Shown here: positions 43,982-53,104 of the stretch, one piece after another
Layout: each line of letters begins with the position of its first letter
How positions within the stretch are numbered: the first letter of the stretch is position 1
Origin: Rhizobium sp. BK602
GTDB taxonomy: Bacteria; Pseudomonadota; Alphaproteobacteria; Rhizobiales; Rhizobiaceae
Reading direction: 5' to 3'
Assembly (NCBI RefSeq): GCF_014195095.1
Contig: NZ_JACIBC010000011.1
Coordinates: forward strand, 62,001 to 126,000
Length of the DNA stretch: 64,000 nucleotides
The notes under the pieces: generated by a model
Databases searched by the model: none
Told to the model about the DNA's origin: nothing
The model's input: only the letters and a program-made list of their open reading frames with translations
Translations under genes and position numbers: made by a program

Positions 43982-44794
43982 ATGGCGATGGCTAGCTTGC
44001 GACCGCGAAGGTATCTAATCGCAGATGCCTTAATTAGTAAAAAGAACGTTATGAGCGCGGTTATCCTTCGTGATATGCGTACGCGTTTTTTTAATCATGG
44101 ACTTGGATTTATAATTGTCCCGATTTGGCCTTTGATTCACATGGGCGTCTTAATATTAATTCATGCCGCTGCGGGACATGGTGCTCCGCTTTATGGAGAA
44201 AGTGCTGCGCTCTTCTATGCAACGGGACTCGTCCCCACTTTAGCGTTCATGTATGTGTCGCGTTTTATGGGATGGTCGGTTACGCAGAATAGGCCAATGA
44301 TGGCTTTCCCAATCGTAAGGTCGCTTGACGTTATGTTTGGACGGGCTTTTTTGGAATTCATAGCCGCCTGTATAACGCTTATGGCGATCATGATTATATT
44401 GTGGGCAACAGGACAAAATCCGTGGCCGTTTGACCTGGAGCGCGCGGTCGGTGCGTATTTGGCAGTAATATTTCTTGCTTTTGGATGTGGTATACTTGTT
44501 GGTGTCCTTGGAATGATGCAGCCATTTCTATTAACGGTTTGGCAGATTGTTCTAATATGCTTGTATATTTCTTCAGGGACGATGTTTGTTGCCTCGAACT
44601 TACCAGACAGTATCTCATATATCTTATCTTTCAATCCAGTTCTACAGTGTGTTGAATGGATGCGTACTGCATTTTACGCAAGTTATAGCGACAAGTTAAT
44701 AAATGAAGAATACGTTGTTAGCTTCGCCGTCGTTGCTCTTTGTTTAGGACTTGCTATCGAACGTTTACTGAGAAGACGGTTGTTGGAGGGCTAA
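43982..44794 (+). CDS. ABC-2 type polysaccharide export permease (KpsM/Wzm-like)
   Basis: A 270-residue inner-membrane protein with six predicted segments. Seen: RDMRTRFFNHGLGFIIVPIWPLIHM near residues 30-55, the amphipathic start typical of KpsM/BexB, and FNPVLQCVEWMRTAFYASYSD near 220-240. It would carry the polymer across the inner membrane, but the ATPase partner (KpsT/Wzt) is absent from the window. Start ATG 43982, alternative 43988. Converges on the beta-helix protein gene. Confidence 0.84.
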   Translation: MAMASLRPRRYLIADALISKKNVMSAVILRDMRTRFFNHGLGFIIVPIWPLIHMGVLILIHAAAGHGAPLYGESAALFYATGLVPTLAFMYVSRFMGWSVTQNRPMMAFPIVRSLDVMFGRAFLEFIAACITLMAIMIILWATGQNPWPFDLERAVGAYLAVIFLAFGCGILVGVLGMMQPFLLTVWQIVLICLYISSGTMFVASNLPDSISYILSFNPVLQCVEWMRTAFYASYSDKLINEEYVVSFAVVALCLGLAIERLLRRRLLEG

Positions 44795-44823
44795 GGGCCT
44801 GCTTTTGGGGCTTTCATGCTTTT

Positions 44824-47124
44824 CTAGGACACTGCAACTGTGCATGCCGATCCTTCGGAAGTTCCGTTGCCTGCAGTAGAAAAAAACATCCGCCCAGTTA
44901 TGGAGGTAGCATTGGTCCCTGTGATTTCCATGTATTTCAGGGTTGGCCGTTTAGTTCCGTTCGTCATGTAATTCCAGGTTACTTCACTGATCGTGGGGGT
45001 GCGCCACATGTTATGTGTCCAAGTTAACGTTTGCTCGGTCACTATATTGCCAGGATCGATGGACGCTGAGCCATTGAAGGTAGCAAACTTCGTTGACTTA
45101 CCATCATTTATACTGAATCCACATTGCTTCAATGACGGTAAGGAGGGAGATGATGCGAAATCCAAGGGAATTATTCCCGGGTAGGCAACCGTATTTCCTT
45201 CAATTTTGCCTGATTTTATCACGAGATCGCCAGTCGAATCGTTGTGCCAGCCGACTGAATTATTTACTATTAGTGCACAGCCTATATATATATTAGTGCT
45301 CCCGCGTTTAGTCCAAATTGCTCTTGATGGATTTCCATCGGGAGCAATGCCGCGAAAATCATGTATGAATACTTGATTTATTATGGAATGGCGTACCGTA
45401 CTTTCAAATACTATGCCGTGGCCAGCAGTGCCACCATGAAATGTAAGTGTACCAAATTGCAAGTTGGTTGAACTAGCGAGCAGTCGTACCGAGCCTTTGT
45501 TTCCTTGTGCGGCTCTATTTTCATATTCCGCTACGTAGAGAATGTCGGTCGTTTGAAAATCAAAGTCGGGTAAGGAACCATTGCCGATGTTTTGGTTTCG
45601 AATATTAACTTTGTTGAGTTGCCCAAGGACATGCCCTCGCACTTTTATGCCGCCAAGGCAGCCTTCGGAGGTCAAATTGTCTGAACGAATGCGTAGAAAA
45701 ACATCTCCTTGGAGCCTTATGCCGCAGCCATTTTTATGGGTGTGACTATGGATAAACCCCAGTTCACAACCCGCAACAGCGTTATTTGACGTCTTATCCG
45801 CCCACACCATGCCAGTAATGTTTTCGGTAGGAAACATGAGCGAGGGCATCTCCGTTCCATAATACATTTCGTCCGGGTAAAAGCAGAGTTCTGCCGTGAC
45901 ATTGTCGATAAGAATGTCGCCGGGGCCCCGAAACACAAATCCTTCGTATGAACAATTGCTTACATTGAAGTCTCGAATATTTCCCGCCTGATTATTCAGG
46001 GCATTATATGACCAATCTGAGGGAGGCGGCCGAGCGACGTTTCCAAGCTCTGAATAGAAGCCAATGCCTGCACAATACTGTATTCCGACATCTTGAATAA
46101 CGTATCGCCGTCCGTACAAACGGATGCCACCACCATCCCATTTATCGGTTCCGACACCTGCAAAACGGGTTCCGGATGATCCTCCATAGTTATTCTGACG
46201 ATTGCCATCGATCGTAATTCCGGTGATACTGAAACCCCATGTAATCTTCGGATCTGTGATGAGTTTAACCGTGCTATCAACTAAGCCAAAAAAACCTTTT
46301 GTTTGTAGAATAGCTTTTCGATCATTTGCGATTCCGGCTCCGTTTTGGAGCTTGATAAATGACTGGCTTTTCCCATACCCACTCAATACCGATTGGGTAT
46401 AAATGTTGATTGTTTGAGAAGTGTAGATGGTGCCAATTGGCAGTTGTACAGCAACTCCGAGTAGACTGCCCACATCGATTGTGGCTTGTAAGGCCGGTCC
46501 GCTATCAAATGCCGCGACGTTAATTTGCGCGCCCAGCATTTCTGGTCGAAGCAATGGAACATCTATAAGCCAATAGCCGCCGTTCGTATTGTCGGTTGAG
46601 CCATCCGGCATGAAGCGATCGTTGGAGCGAAAAAATGAGAGCTTTGGGAAATCTGTAATGTCCGCCAAGCTGATCCGGCGATACTTTGCCGCTGCGTTTC
46701 GCGACATCGTTCTCAGATCATAAAATTGAATGCTGATTCTTCTACTCCGCGCCGGGATTGCTGCTGATATGGCAGTGGAAACGTCCGCAAAGGAAGCTTC
46801 AATTTGAAGGTTGTTTTGGGCGGCACCAAGATCAGGAATATCTGCAAGATTATCTGTGCGTTGTGAAGCTCCGTTGGCCAGGGCAAGAGAAGATAGCGAT
46901 GCTTCGTCCAATTCGACGATCAAATTGCCGCGGGTAGAACTTTTACTTATAAGACCAGAGCCTACATTGATTGGTAGGCCGGTCGCTTCGAGGTATGATG
47001 CGGTTCGATGTGCGTCCGTCGAAGTGCCGGCATCTTCAAATGAAGAGCGGCCATTTGTCCTTGAGATACCAACTCGTTCGACAATCGCACCGGAAAATAG
47101 CCTGAGAAGCGAGCGTCGATCCAT
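44824..47124 (-). CDS. Beta-helix (pectate-lyase-fold) protein with tail-fibre-like motif
   Basis: A 766-residue protein. Residues 92-107 (NLADIPDLGAAQNNLQ) resemble the NLSDLxxAxxARxNLG motif of phage tail fibres. From about 215 a pectate-lyase-3-type start (FDSGPALQATIDVGSLLGVAVQLPIGTIYTSQTINI) leads into a long right-handed beta-helix with many Asn/Gly-rich turns (GITIDGNRQNNYGG, DFNVSNCSYEGFVFRGPGDILIDNVTAEL). The C-terminus ends in a beta-rich segment (WTHNMWRTPTISEVTWNYM). An N-terminal MDRRSLLRLFSGAIV hints at a weak Tat signal. Likely a polysaccharide depolymerase or tailspike-like protein. Possible promoter TTGACA on the reverse strand at 47182-47187. Confidence 0.72.
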   Translation of the reverse strand: MDRRSLLRLFSGAIVERVGISRTNGRSSFEDAGTSTDAHRTASYLEATGLPINVGSGLISKSSTRGNLIVELDEASLSSLALANGASQRTDNLADIPDLGAAQNNLQIEASFADVSTAISAAIPARSRRISIQFYDLRTMSRNAAAKYRRISLADITDFPKLSFFRSNDRFMPDGSTDNTNGGYWLIDVPLLRPEMLGAQINVAAFDSGPALQATIDVGSLLGVAVQLPIGTIYTSQTINIYTQSVLSGYGKSQSFIKLQNGAGIANDRKAILQTKGFFGLVDSTVKLITDPKITWGFSITGITIDGNRQNNYGGSSGTRFAGVGTDKWDGGGIRLYGRRYVIQDVGIQYCAGIGFYSELGNVARPPPSDWSYNALNNQAGNIRDFNVSNCSYEGFVFRGPGDILIDNVTAELCFYPDEMYYGTEMPSLMFPTENITGMVWADKTSNNAVAGCELGFIHSHTHKNGCGIRLQGDVFLRIRSDNLTSEGCLGGIKVRGHVLGQLNKVNIRNQNIGNGSLPDFDFQTTDILYVAEYENRAAQGNKGSVRLLASSTNLQFGTLTFHGGTAGHGIVFESTVRHSIINQVFIHDFRGIAPDGNPSRAIWTKRGSTNIYIGCALIVNNSVGWHNDSTGDLVIKSGKIEGNTVAYPGIIPLDFASSPSLPSLKQCGFSINDGKSTKFATFNGSASIDPGNIVTEQTLTWTHNMWRTPTISEVTWNYMTNGTKRPTLKYMEITGTNATSITGRMFFSTAGNGTSEGSACTVAVS

Positions 47125-47233
47125 TGCATGATATCCAGAACTGGTTTCCTAGAAGGGTAAAAAGAGGGCCAATGCGTTTATTGTCAACGCAATTTTATCG
47201 CCTGCTTCTGGAGGCAACCATCGAGAGCGCAGC

Positions 47234-48184
47234 TCAACCCTGCGCCTGAAGGACGGCCCGAGCCATCACCTGCGCCCGAGTCGGAGCGCCCGAGCGTCCG
47301 CCGAAGACCTCGCATTTGAGCGCGGCGGCGATGGAGGAGAGGTGGATCGCGTCTCTCGGCGTCTTGCCCTCGGCGATGGCCAGCGCAAAGGCGCCATGGA
47401 AGATATCGCCGGCGGCAAGCGTGTCGATGGCCTTGATCGCGAGCGCGGGCCAGTGGGCGATCGTGCCGCTGTCGTCTTCGAACCAGTAACTGCCGGCGGC
47501 ACCGGCGGTGACGCAGATAAAGGCATGGCCGAACCGCTGCTTCAGGCGTGCCACCATATCGGCAACATCTTGAGCGCCGGTCAGGCGCTCGGCGGCCGGT
47601 TCGGAAAACACGATATGGCTTGCCGCCGGTGCAAGCCGCTCGATGATGCCGTCCGGCGCGACATCGCCGTCCAGAATGGCCGGTTTGCCCGCGTCTCTTG
47701 CGGCTTTCAGAACCTGCAGCGCCAGCTCTGGCCAGCGCACATCGACGAGAACGGCGTCGACGGCGGCGATATCCTGCGGCGTGACCGCTCTTACCGTCTC
47801 GTGCAGTTTCGGATCGTAGAAGGGCACGATCAGCCGTTCACCGTCATCGTCGATCAGGATGGTGGAAAGCGCCGAGCGCGCGCCCTCGACGCGCAGCATG
47901 CCGTCCGTTTCGATCCCGGCGTCGTTAAGATCGCGGACGATCCGTTCGCCGGTCTCGTCATCTCCGACCGCGCCCCACAGGCTCGCCTTGCCGCCGAGCC
48001 GGGCGACCGCATAGGCAGCGCTCGACGCCATGCCCTCGGCAATCTGCAGCATGTCATAGGGCAGGACCTTCCCCTGGCCCGATGGCAGATGACGGACGCG
48101 GAACAGCGTGTCGAGAACGGCGGCCCCGACACAGAGGACATGTTTGGGCGCGCCCGCCGGCTGATCGAAAACCGAGAAGGACAT
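47234..48184 (-). CDS. PfkB-family carbohydrate kinase
   Basis: A 316-residue sugar kinase. The ATG at 48184 overlaps the ATPase stop (ATGA), excluding the longer upstream frame. Seen: HVLCVGAAVLDTLFRV near residues 14-28, GGKASLWGAVGDDETGERI near 65 (PfkB signature 1 region) and DTLAAGDIFHGAFALAI near 260 (signature 2 with the catalytic Asp). Probably phosphorylates the sugar or keto-deoxy sugar acid imported by the operon. Last gene of the seven-gene reverse operon. Confidence 0.88.
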   Translation of the reverse strand: MSFSVFDQPAGAPKHVLCVGAAVLDTLFRVRHLPSGQGKVLPYDMLQIAEGMASSAAYAVARLGGKASLWGAVGDDETGERIVRDLNDAGIETDGMLRVEGARSALSTILIDDDGERLIVPFYDPKLHETVRAVTPQDIAAVDAVLVDVRWPELALQVLKAARDAGKPAILDGDVAPDGIIERLAPAASHIVFSEPAAERLTGAQDVADMVARLKQRFGHAFICVTAGAAGSYWFEDDSGTIAHWPALAIKAIDTLAAGDIFHGAFALAIAEGKTPRDAIHLSSIAAALKCEVFGGRSGAPTRAQVMARAVLQAQG

Positions 48185-49242
48185 CAAAGCCGTTTGCCGC
48201 TCGCCTTGTCGAACAGATGCACGCTGCCCGCATCGATCCCGATATCGATCGTGTCGCCGAAGCGGATATCGAGCCGCTCGCGGAACAGGCAGGCGATGGT
48301 CTCGCCGCCGCAATCGAGCTTGGCGTAGATTTCCGAGCCGGTGCCCTCGACGATCTGCACCCGTCCGGCAATCCCGCCGCTGGCGGCGCGAATATGCTCA
48401 GGGCGAATGCCGTAGACCAGCGGCCGGCCGCCGTGCTGGGAGATGGGCAATCCAGAGGGCAGCGGCAGGATGAGGCCCTTGTCGCTGTGGAACACGCCTT
48501 CCTCGATTTTCCCATCGATGAAATTCATGGCCGGCGAGCCGATGAAGCCGGCGACGAATAGATTGGCCGGGCGGTCATAGAGATCGAGCGGCGCACCGAC
48601 CTGCTCGATCAGGCCACCATGCAGCACGACGATCTTGTCGGCCATCGTCATGGCCTCCACCTGATCATGCGTGACATAGATCGTCGTCGTGCCGACCCGC
48701 TGATGCATGGATTTGATCTCGCCGCGCATCTGCACGCGCAGCTTGGCATCGAGATTGGACAGAGGCTCGTCGAACAGGAAGACCTGCGGATCGCGAACCA
48801 GCGCGCGGCCCATCGCCACGCGCTGGCGCTGCCCACCGGAAAGCTGGCGCGGCAGGCGGTCGAGCAGCGCCTCGAGCCCGAGGATGGCGGCTGCCTTTTC
48901 CACCTTCTCGGTGATCTCCACGGGGCTGGCCTTCTTCAGTTTCAGCGCAAAGCCCATGTTCTCGGCGACCGTCATGTGCGGATAGAGTGCATAGTTCTGG
49001 AAGACCATGGCGATGTCGCGGTCGCGTGCCGGCAGGTTGCTGACCTCGCGGGCGCCGATGCGAATCTCGCCGTCGCTGACCTCCTCCAGCCCGGCGATCA
49101 TGCGCAGCAATGTGGATTTGCCGCAGCCGGACGGGCCGACAAGGACCACGAATTCGCCGTCGGCAATGTCGACGCTGATATCATGGATGACCTTGACCTG
49201 GCCGAAGCGCTTCTGGATGTTTTGAATGTTGACGGGTGCCAT
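48184..49242 (-). CDS. UgpC/MalK-type ABC transporter ATP-binding protein
   Basis: A 352-residue ATPase with Walker A GPSGCGKST near residue 37, signature LSGGQRQRV near 133, Walker B FLFDEPLSNLD near 153 and the switch VTHDQVEAMT. A C-terminal TOBE/MalK regulatory domain follows from about 240 (IEEGVFHSDKGLILPLP, YGIRPEHIRA). Energises the sugar importer built by the two upstream permeases. The stop overlaps the kinase start. Confidence 0.9.
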   Translation of the reverse strand: MAPVNIQNIQKRFGQVKVIHDISVDIADGEFVVLVGPSGCGKSTLLRMIAGLEEVSDGEIRIGAREVSNLPARDRDIAMVFQNYALYPHMTVAENMGFALKLKKASPVEITEKVEKAAAILGLEALLDRLPRQLSGGQRQRVAMGRALVRDPQVFLFDEPLSNLDAKLRVQMRGEIKSMHQRVGTTTIYVTHDQVEAMTMADKIVVLHGGLIEQVGAPLDLYDRPANLFVAGFIGSPAMNFIDGKIEEGVFHSDKGLILPLPSGLPISQHGGRPLVYGIRPEHIRAASGGIAGRVQIVEGTGSEIYAKLDCGGETIACLFRERLDIRFGDTIDIGIDAGSVHLFDKASGKRL

Positions 49243-49278
49243 GATTGGATCCTGTTCGAATAGGGTAGGGTGCCGCGA

Positions 49279-50103
49279 TCAGCCGCCCTTGACGGCGCCG
49301 GCGGTCAGTCCGGCAACGATCTGCTTCTGGGCAAAGATCGTCAGAACCAGCACCGGCAGCGTGACGATCAGGGCGGCGGCGGCCAGCGGCCCCCAGCTCA
49401 CCTGCTCGAAGGACAGCATGTTGTAGACGGCGACCGGCAAGGTGCGCGTCTCTCGGCTGGCGAGCACGATGCCGAAGACGAAATTGTTCCATGAGAAGAT
49501 GATCGAGAGGATGAAGGCGACGACGATCCCCGGCTTGGCGATCGGCAGCGCCACCAGCCGGAACACCTGCCATGGCGTCGCGCCGTCGATGCTGGCGGCC
49601 TCTTCCAGCTCCATCGGCGTCGTCTCGAAATAGCCGATCATGATCCACACGACGATCGGGACGGTGACCACCAGATGGATGATGATCTGCGGCCAGAGCG
49701 TTCCCAGGAGGTTCAGCCACTGGAAGAGCAGGAAGAGCGGGATGAGGAAGGAGAGGCCGGGCGTCATGCGGGCGATCATGATGACGACGGCCGATTTCTC
49801 CGCCTTCAGCCGGGCGATACCGTAGCCGGCAGGAACGCCGATCAGAAGCGCGAGCAGGGTGGCGGCACCCGTCACCAGCACGGAATTCCAGAAGTAGAGG
49901 AAGAAATTATTCTCCTCGAAGACCTTCACGTAGTTCGACCAGGCGAAGCGCTCGGGGATGAAGATCGGCGGATAGGCGCCATTGTCGATCTCGTATTTCA
50001 AGGACAGCGAGATCATCCAGAGGAAGAAGAGGACCACCGGCGAGATCATCACCAGCGCCACAAAGAGAAGACCGATGCGGTCGAGCGTCTTGCGTTTCAT
50101 CAC
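49279..50103 (-). CDS. Sugar ABC transporter permease (MalG/UgpE type)
   Basis: A 274-residue inner-membrane permease. Seen: the EAA loop ELEEAASIDGATPWQVFRLVALPIAKPGIV near residues 175-205, typical for carbohydrate permeases, and a signal-anchor first segment (LLFVALVMISPVVLFFLWMISLS). The ATG overlaps the preceding permease stop (ATGA). Confidence 0.89.
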   Translation of the reverse strand: MMKRKTLDRIGLLFVALVMISPVVLFFLWMISLSLKYEIDNGAYPPIFIPERFAWSNYVKVFEENNFFLYFWNSVLVTGAATLLALLIGVPAGYGIARLKAEKSAVVIMIARMTPGLSFLIPLFLLFQWLNLLGTLWPQIIIHLVVTVPIVVWIMIGYFETTPMELEEAASIDGATPWQVFRLVALPIAKPGIVVAFILSIIFSWNNFVFGIVLASRETRTLPVAVYNMLSFEQVSWGPLAAAALIVTLPVLVLTIFAQKQIVAGLTAGAVKGG

Positions 50104-51038
50104 CGCGCCTCCGTATCCGACCAGTTCGTGCGTTGCCTTGCCATCAGCAGGACGAAGGACAGCGCGACGATGAGGATGAAGAAGATGACCGCCATGGCCG
50201 AGCCGTAGCCGACGTCGTAATAGGCGAAGGCGGTGTTGTAGAGATAGATGTTGATCGTCTCCGAGGCCGTTCCGGGGCCGCCCTGCGTCATCGCATAGAT
50301 GATGTCGAAGCTTTTGACCGCGTCGATGCTGCGGATGATAATCGCAATCATCAGGAAGGGCGCGATCATCGGCAGAGTGAGATAGCGGAACTTCTGCCAG
50401 GCATTGGCGCCGTCGATCTCCGCACTTTCATAGGGCTCGCGCGGAACGGCGGCGAGACCGCCGAGCACGATCAGCATGACGAGCGGCGTCCATTGCCAGG
50501 TCTCCACCAAAACCAGCGAGGGAATGACGCTGAACTGGTTGTAGATCCATTCCTGCGGGCCGATGCCGATAAACGAGAGGAGATAGTTGAGCACGCCGAG
50601 CTGCGGATGGAACATCATGGTCCAGACAAGCGCGATCGCCACCGGCGTCGCCATCATCGGCATGACGAAGATGCCGCGCAGGAAGCCGCGCAGGGGAAAT
50701 TGCGCATCGAAGATCAGCGCGGCAAGGGTTCCCAGGAAAACCGGCGCGATGACCGAAAGGCCCGTGTAGAGCACCGTATGCCACAGCGCCTCCCAGAAGC
50801 GGGCATCCGTCGCCAGCCGGGCATAATTGGCAAAGCCCGCGAAGCTCTGGGATTGCCCCAGCGTCCAGCTGTTCACGCTCATCCAAAGGGTGAAGACCCA
50901 TGGAAAAACGATGACTGCGGCGATGACCACCAGGGCCGGGATGACGAAGGGCCAATAGTTGGGAACAAGCCCTTTCCTGGGCTTGTTCCTCTTCCCGGCG
51001 GTGTTCGTCGCGGTATTGTCGATACTCACGGAGGCCAT
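50100..51038 (-). CDS. Sugar ABC transporter permease (MalF/UgpA type)
   Basis: A 312-residue inner-membrane permease with six segments. Seen: the EAA loop EPYESAEIDGANAWQKFRYLTLPMIAPFL near residues 205-230 and the conserved DIIYAMTQGGPGTASETINIYLY segment near 255. Start shares one base with the binding-protein stop. Together with the MalG-type protein it forms the channel. Confidence 0.89.
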   Translation of the reverse strand: MASVSIDNTATNTAGKRNKPRKGLVPNYWPFVIPALVVIAAVIVFPWVFTLWMSVNSWTLGQSQSFAGFANYARLATDARFWEALWHTVLYTGLSVIAPVFLGTLAALIFDAQFPLRGFLRGIFVMPMMATPVAIALVWTMMFHPQLGVLNYLLSFIGIGPQEWIYNQFSVIPSLVLVETWQWTPLVMLIVLGGLAAVPREPYESAEIDGANAWQKFRYLTLPMIAPFLMIAIIIRSIDAVKSFDIIYAMTQGGPGTASETINIYLYNTAFAYYDVGYGSAMAVIFFILIVALSFVLLMARQRTNWSDTEAR

Positions 51039-52369
51039 TACCCCTCACTTCGGGCAAGCACGGGCTCGAATTGAGCCGTTGCGGTCTTGAGTTCGGCCGC
51101 CGGGTCGGCGCCGCCGATCATGTTGGTCAGTGCCACGCCATAGATGTCACGGAATTCGGTGACCGGAATGATGACGGGAAGGCCGAGCGCGGAGACCTTG
51201 CCGGAGCCGACGACGGCATCCAGCCAGGCCCCAGGCATCTTGACGCCTTCACGCACCTTCTGATCCTCAAGAACGGACTGGCGGAACGGCACGCCGGCGC
51301 CGGCCTGCAGCAGGCGCGCGCCCATGTCGTGCGAGATCACCCATTGGCAGAAGAGATAGGCGGCTTCCTTCTTCTGGCTGGCCGCCGTCACGCCGATGCC
51401 GTCGCCGAAGGTGGCGGCCGCCTGTCCGGCAGGGCCCTTGGGAATGACGCTGTAGCCGACCTGGCCGACAACACGGGATTTCTCCGGGTTTTCGATTGGC
51501 GGGGCGAAACCGACGCCGTCGAACCACATGCCGATCTTGCCCTGCAGGAAAGCCGATTGCGATTCCGCCCAGTTGAAGCCGGAGACGCCGGGAGGCGCTG
51601 CCTTGGTCATCAGACGCTGATAGAGCTTGGCGGCCTCGACCGCTTCCGGCGATGTCGTGCGCAGCTTGCCGTCGGCGGAGAGCGGCGTCATGCCGTAGCC
51701 GAGCATGAAGGCTGTCCAGACCGGCGTGTTGGCATTCTTGAGGCCGCGGGCGACGAAGCCGTAGGTATTGGTCGATTTGTCGGTCAGCGCCTCGGCGGCG
51801 GCGGCCATGTCCTCGAACGTCTGCGGATAGGCGAGCCCCTTCTTTTCGAAGAGGGTCTTGTTCCAATAGACGATCCAGTAATCCACCGAGAAGGGCAGGG
51901 AGCGAAGGACGCCATTGGAGTCCTTGGCGAATTTCAGGCCGGCCTCGGCAAAGTCGCTTTCGACCAGCGACGGGTCGGTCAAGGACGGGTCCTTCAGGAA
52001 GCCGCTGATATCGGCGAGCCAGCCGCCCTTTTCGAACTGCCGCTTCTGCACGTGATAGCTCAGATGCACCACGTCGAAGCTCGGCTTGCCGGAGCTGAGC
52101 TCGATCGTCGTCTTCTGGCGCTGCTGCTGTTCCGGCGTCGCCTCGGCATTGACCTTGATGCCGGTCAGCGCTTCGAACTCGCTCAGATATTTGATGATGA
52201 TTTCGCTGCGTGGGCTCTTGACCAGGTTGACCTCCAGCGTGGTCCCGGAAAAGCGCTTCCAATCTACCGCCGCCGATGCGGTGCGCACGCCAAGAAGGCT
52301 TGCCGCCCCCAGGGCTGCCGTGCCCGCCATGAAGTGGCGGCGTGTCGGATTGATGAATGACGATGACAT
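51038..52369 (-). CDS. Extracellular solute-binding protein family 1 (sugar, Tat signal)
   Basis: A 443-residue periplasmic sugar-binding protein. The ATG at 52369 follows GAGGAGGAACCAC and opens a twin-arginine signal (NPTRRHFMAGTAALGAASLLGVRTASA). Family features: TLEVNLVKSPRSEIIIKYLSEFEALTGIKVNAEATP near 50-90, VVHLSYHVQKRQFEKGGWLADI near 125, and C-terminal EAAYLFCQWVISHD. Delivers the substrate to the MalFG-type channel. Confidence 0.87.
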   Translation of the reverse strand: MSSSFINPTRRHFMAGTAALGAASLLGVRTASAAVDWKRFSGTTLEVNLVKSPRSEIIIKYLSEFEALTGIKVNAEATPEQQQRQKTTIELSSGKPSFDVVHLSYHVQKRQFEKGGWLADISGFLKDPSLTDPSLVESDFAEAGLKFAKDSNGVLRSLPFSVDYWIVYWNKTLFEKKGLAYPQTFEDMAAAAEALTDKSTNTYGFVARGLKNANTPVWTAFMLGYGMTPLSADGKLRTTSPEAVEAAKLYQRLMTKAAPPGVSGFNWAESQSAFLQGKIGMWFDGVGFAPPIENPEKSRVVGQVGYSVIPKGPAGQAAATFGDGIGVTAASQKKEAAYLFCQWVISHDMGARLLQAGAGVPFRQSVLEDQKVREGVKMPGAWLDAVVGSGKVSALGLPVIIPVTEFRDIYGVALTNMIGGADPAAELKTATAQFEPVLARSEG

Positions 52370-52420
52370 GTGGTTCCTCCTCTTATGGCCGAAAATCTCC
52401 TCATTCGCGGCCTGTTTCAT

Positions 52421-53080
52421 TCAGATTTTCAAAGCGCGGTCCCTCGCTCCGGTGATATGCGAGACGAGCGATGCGACGGCATCTTCCGCGGATCGCCTTT
52501 GGATCGCTTCAAGCACTTGCAGATGCTCGTTCATGACCGGTCCGACATGCCCGTTGATCCGGAAGCGGTCCTGGCTGATCAGGCGCATCTTGATGGAATT
52601 GACGCGATAGGCGTTCGAAATAATTGTGTTGCCGAGTGCGTCAATGAAAACGTCGTGCATGCCCCAGTCGACCGATTGCGCGTGAAGCTCGAGTTCCTGA
52701 GACGTGTTGCCGGACTGGATGGCGTCGGCAATGTCGCGGTGTTGCTTCAAAAGCACGGCGATGGCCTCATCCGAGGCCGTCTGCGTGAAGAGCGCCACCG
52801 CTTCCTTTTCCAGGAAGATGCGCAGCTGAAACGCCTCGCGAATGAGGTTGAGGTCGATATGGGCGATCTGCAGCCCGCGCTGCGGCACGGTCTTGATCAA
52901 TCCTTCGGCCTCAAGGCGCGGGATGAGTTCGCGGATGGCGCCCAGCGGCAGGCCGGTCAGTTCGACGAGCCTGCGCTGCGAAACGAATTCGCCGGGACGC
53001 ACGTCGCGAGCGAGCAGATGCTGGGTAAAGCTCGCATAAGCCTTTTCCCGCAACGTCGGCTGCTCGTTCATACCGTCCAT
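52421..53080 (-). CDS. GntR-family regulator with FCD domain
   Basis: A 219-residue regulator: N-terminal winged helix near residues 8-75 (REKAYASFTQHLLARDVRPGEFVSQRRLVELTGLPLGAIRELIPRLEAEGLIKTVPQRG) and a C-terminal FCD effector domain with helices carrying the metal-binding histidines (HAQSVDWGMHDVFIDALGN, MNEHLQVLEAI). It is the second gene of the operon and probably represses it at the 14-bp palindrome upstream of the aldolase gene. An ATG three codons in is an alternative start. Confidence 0.88.
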   Translation of the reverse strand: MDGMNEQPTLREKAYASFTQHLLARDVRPGEFVSQRRLVELTGLPLGAIRELIPRLEAEGLIKTVPQRGLQIAHIDLNLIREAFQLRIFLEKEAVALFTQTASDEAIAVLLKQHRDIADAIQSGNTSQELELHAQSVDWGMHDVFIDALGNTIISNAYRVNSIKMRLISQDRFRINGHVGPVMNEHLQVLEAIQRRSAEDAVASLVSHITGARDRALKI

Positions 53081-53104
53081 TCGTCCCCTCCCTGTCCGGT
53101 TCGC

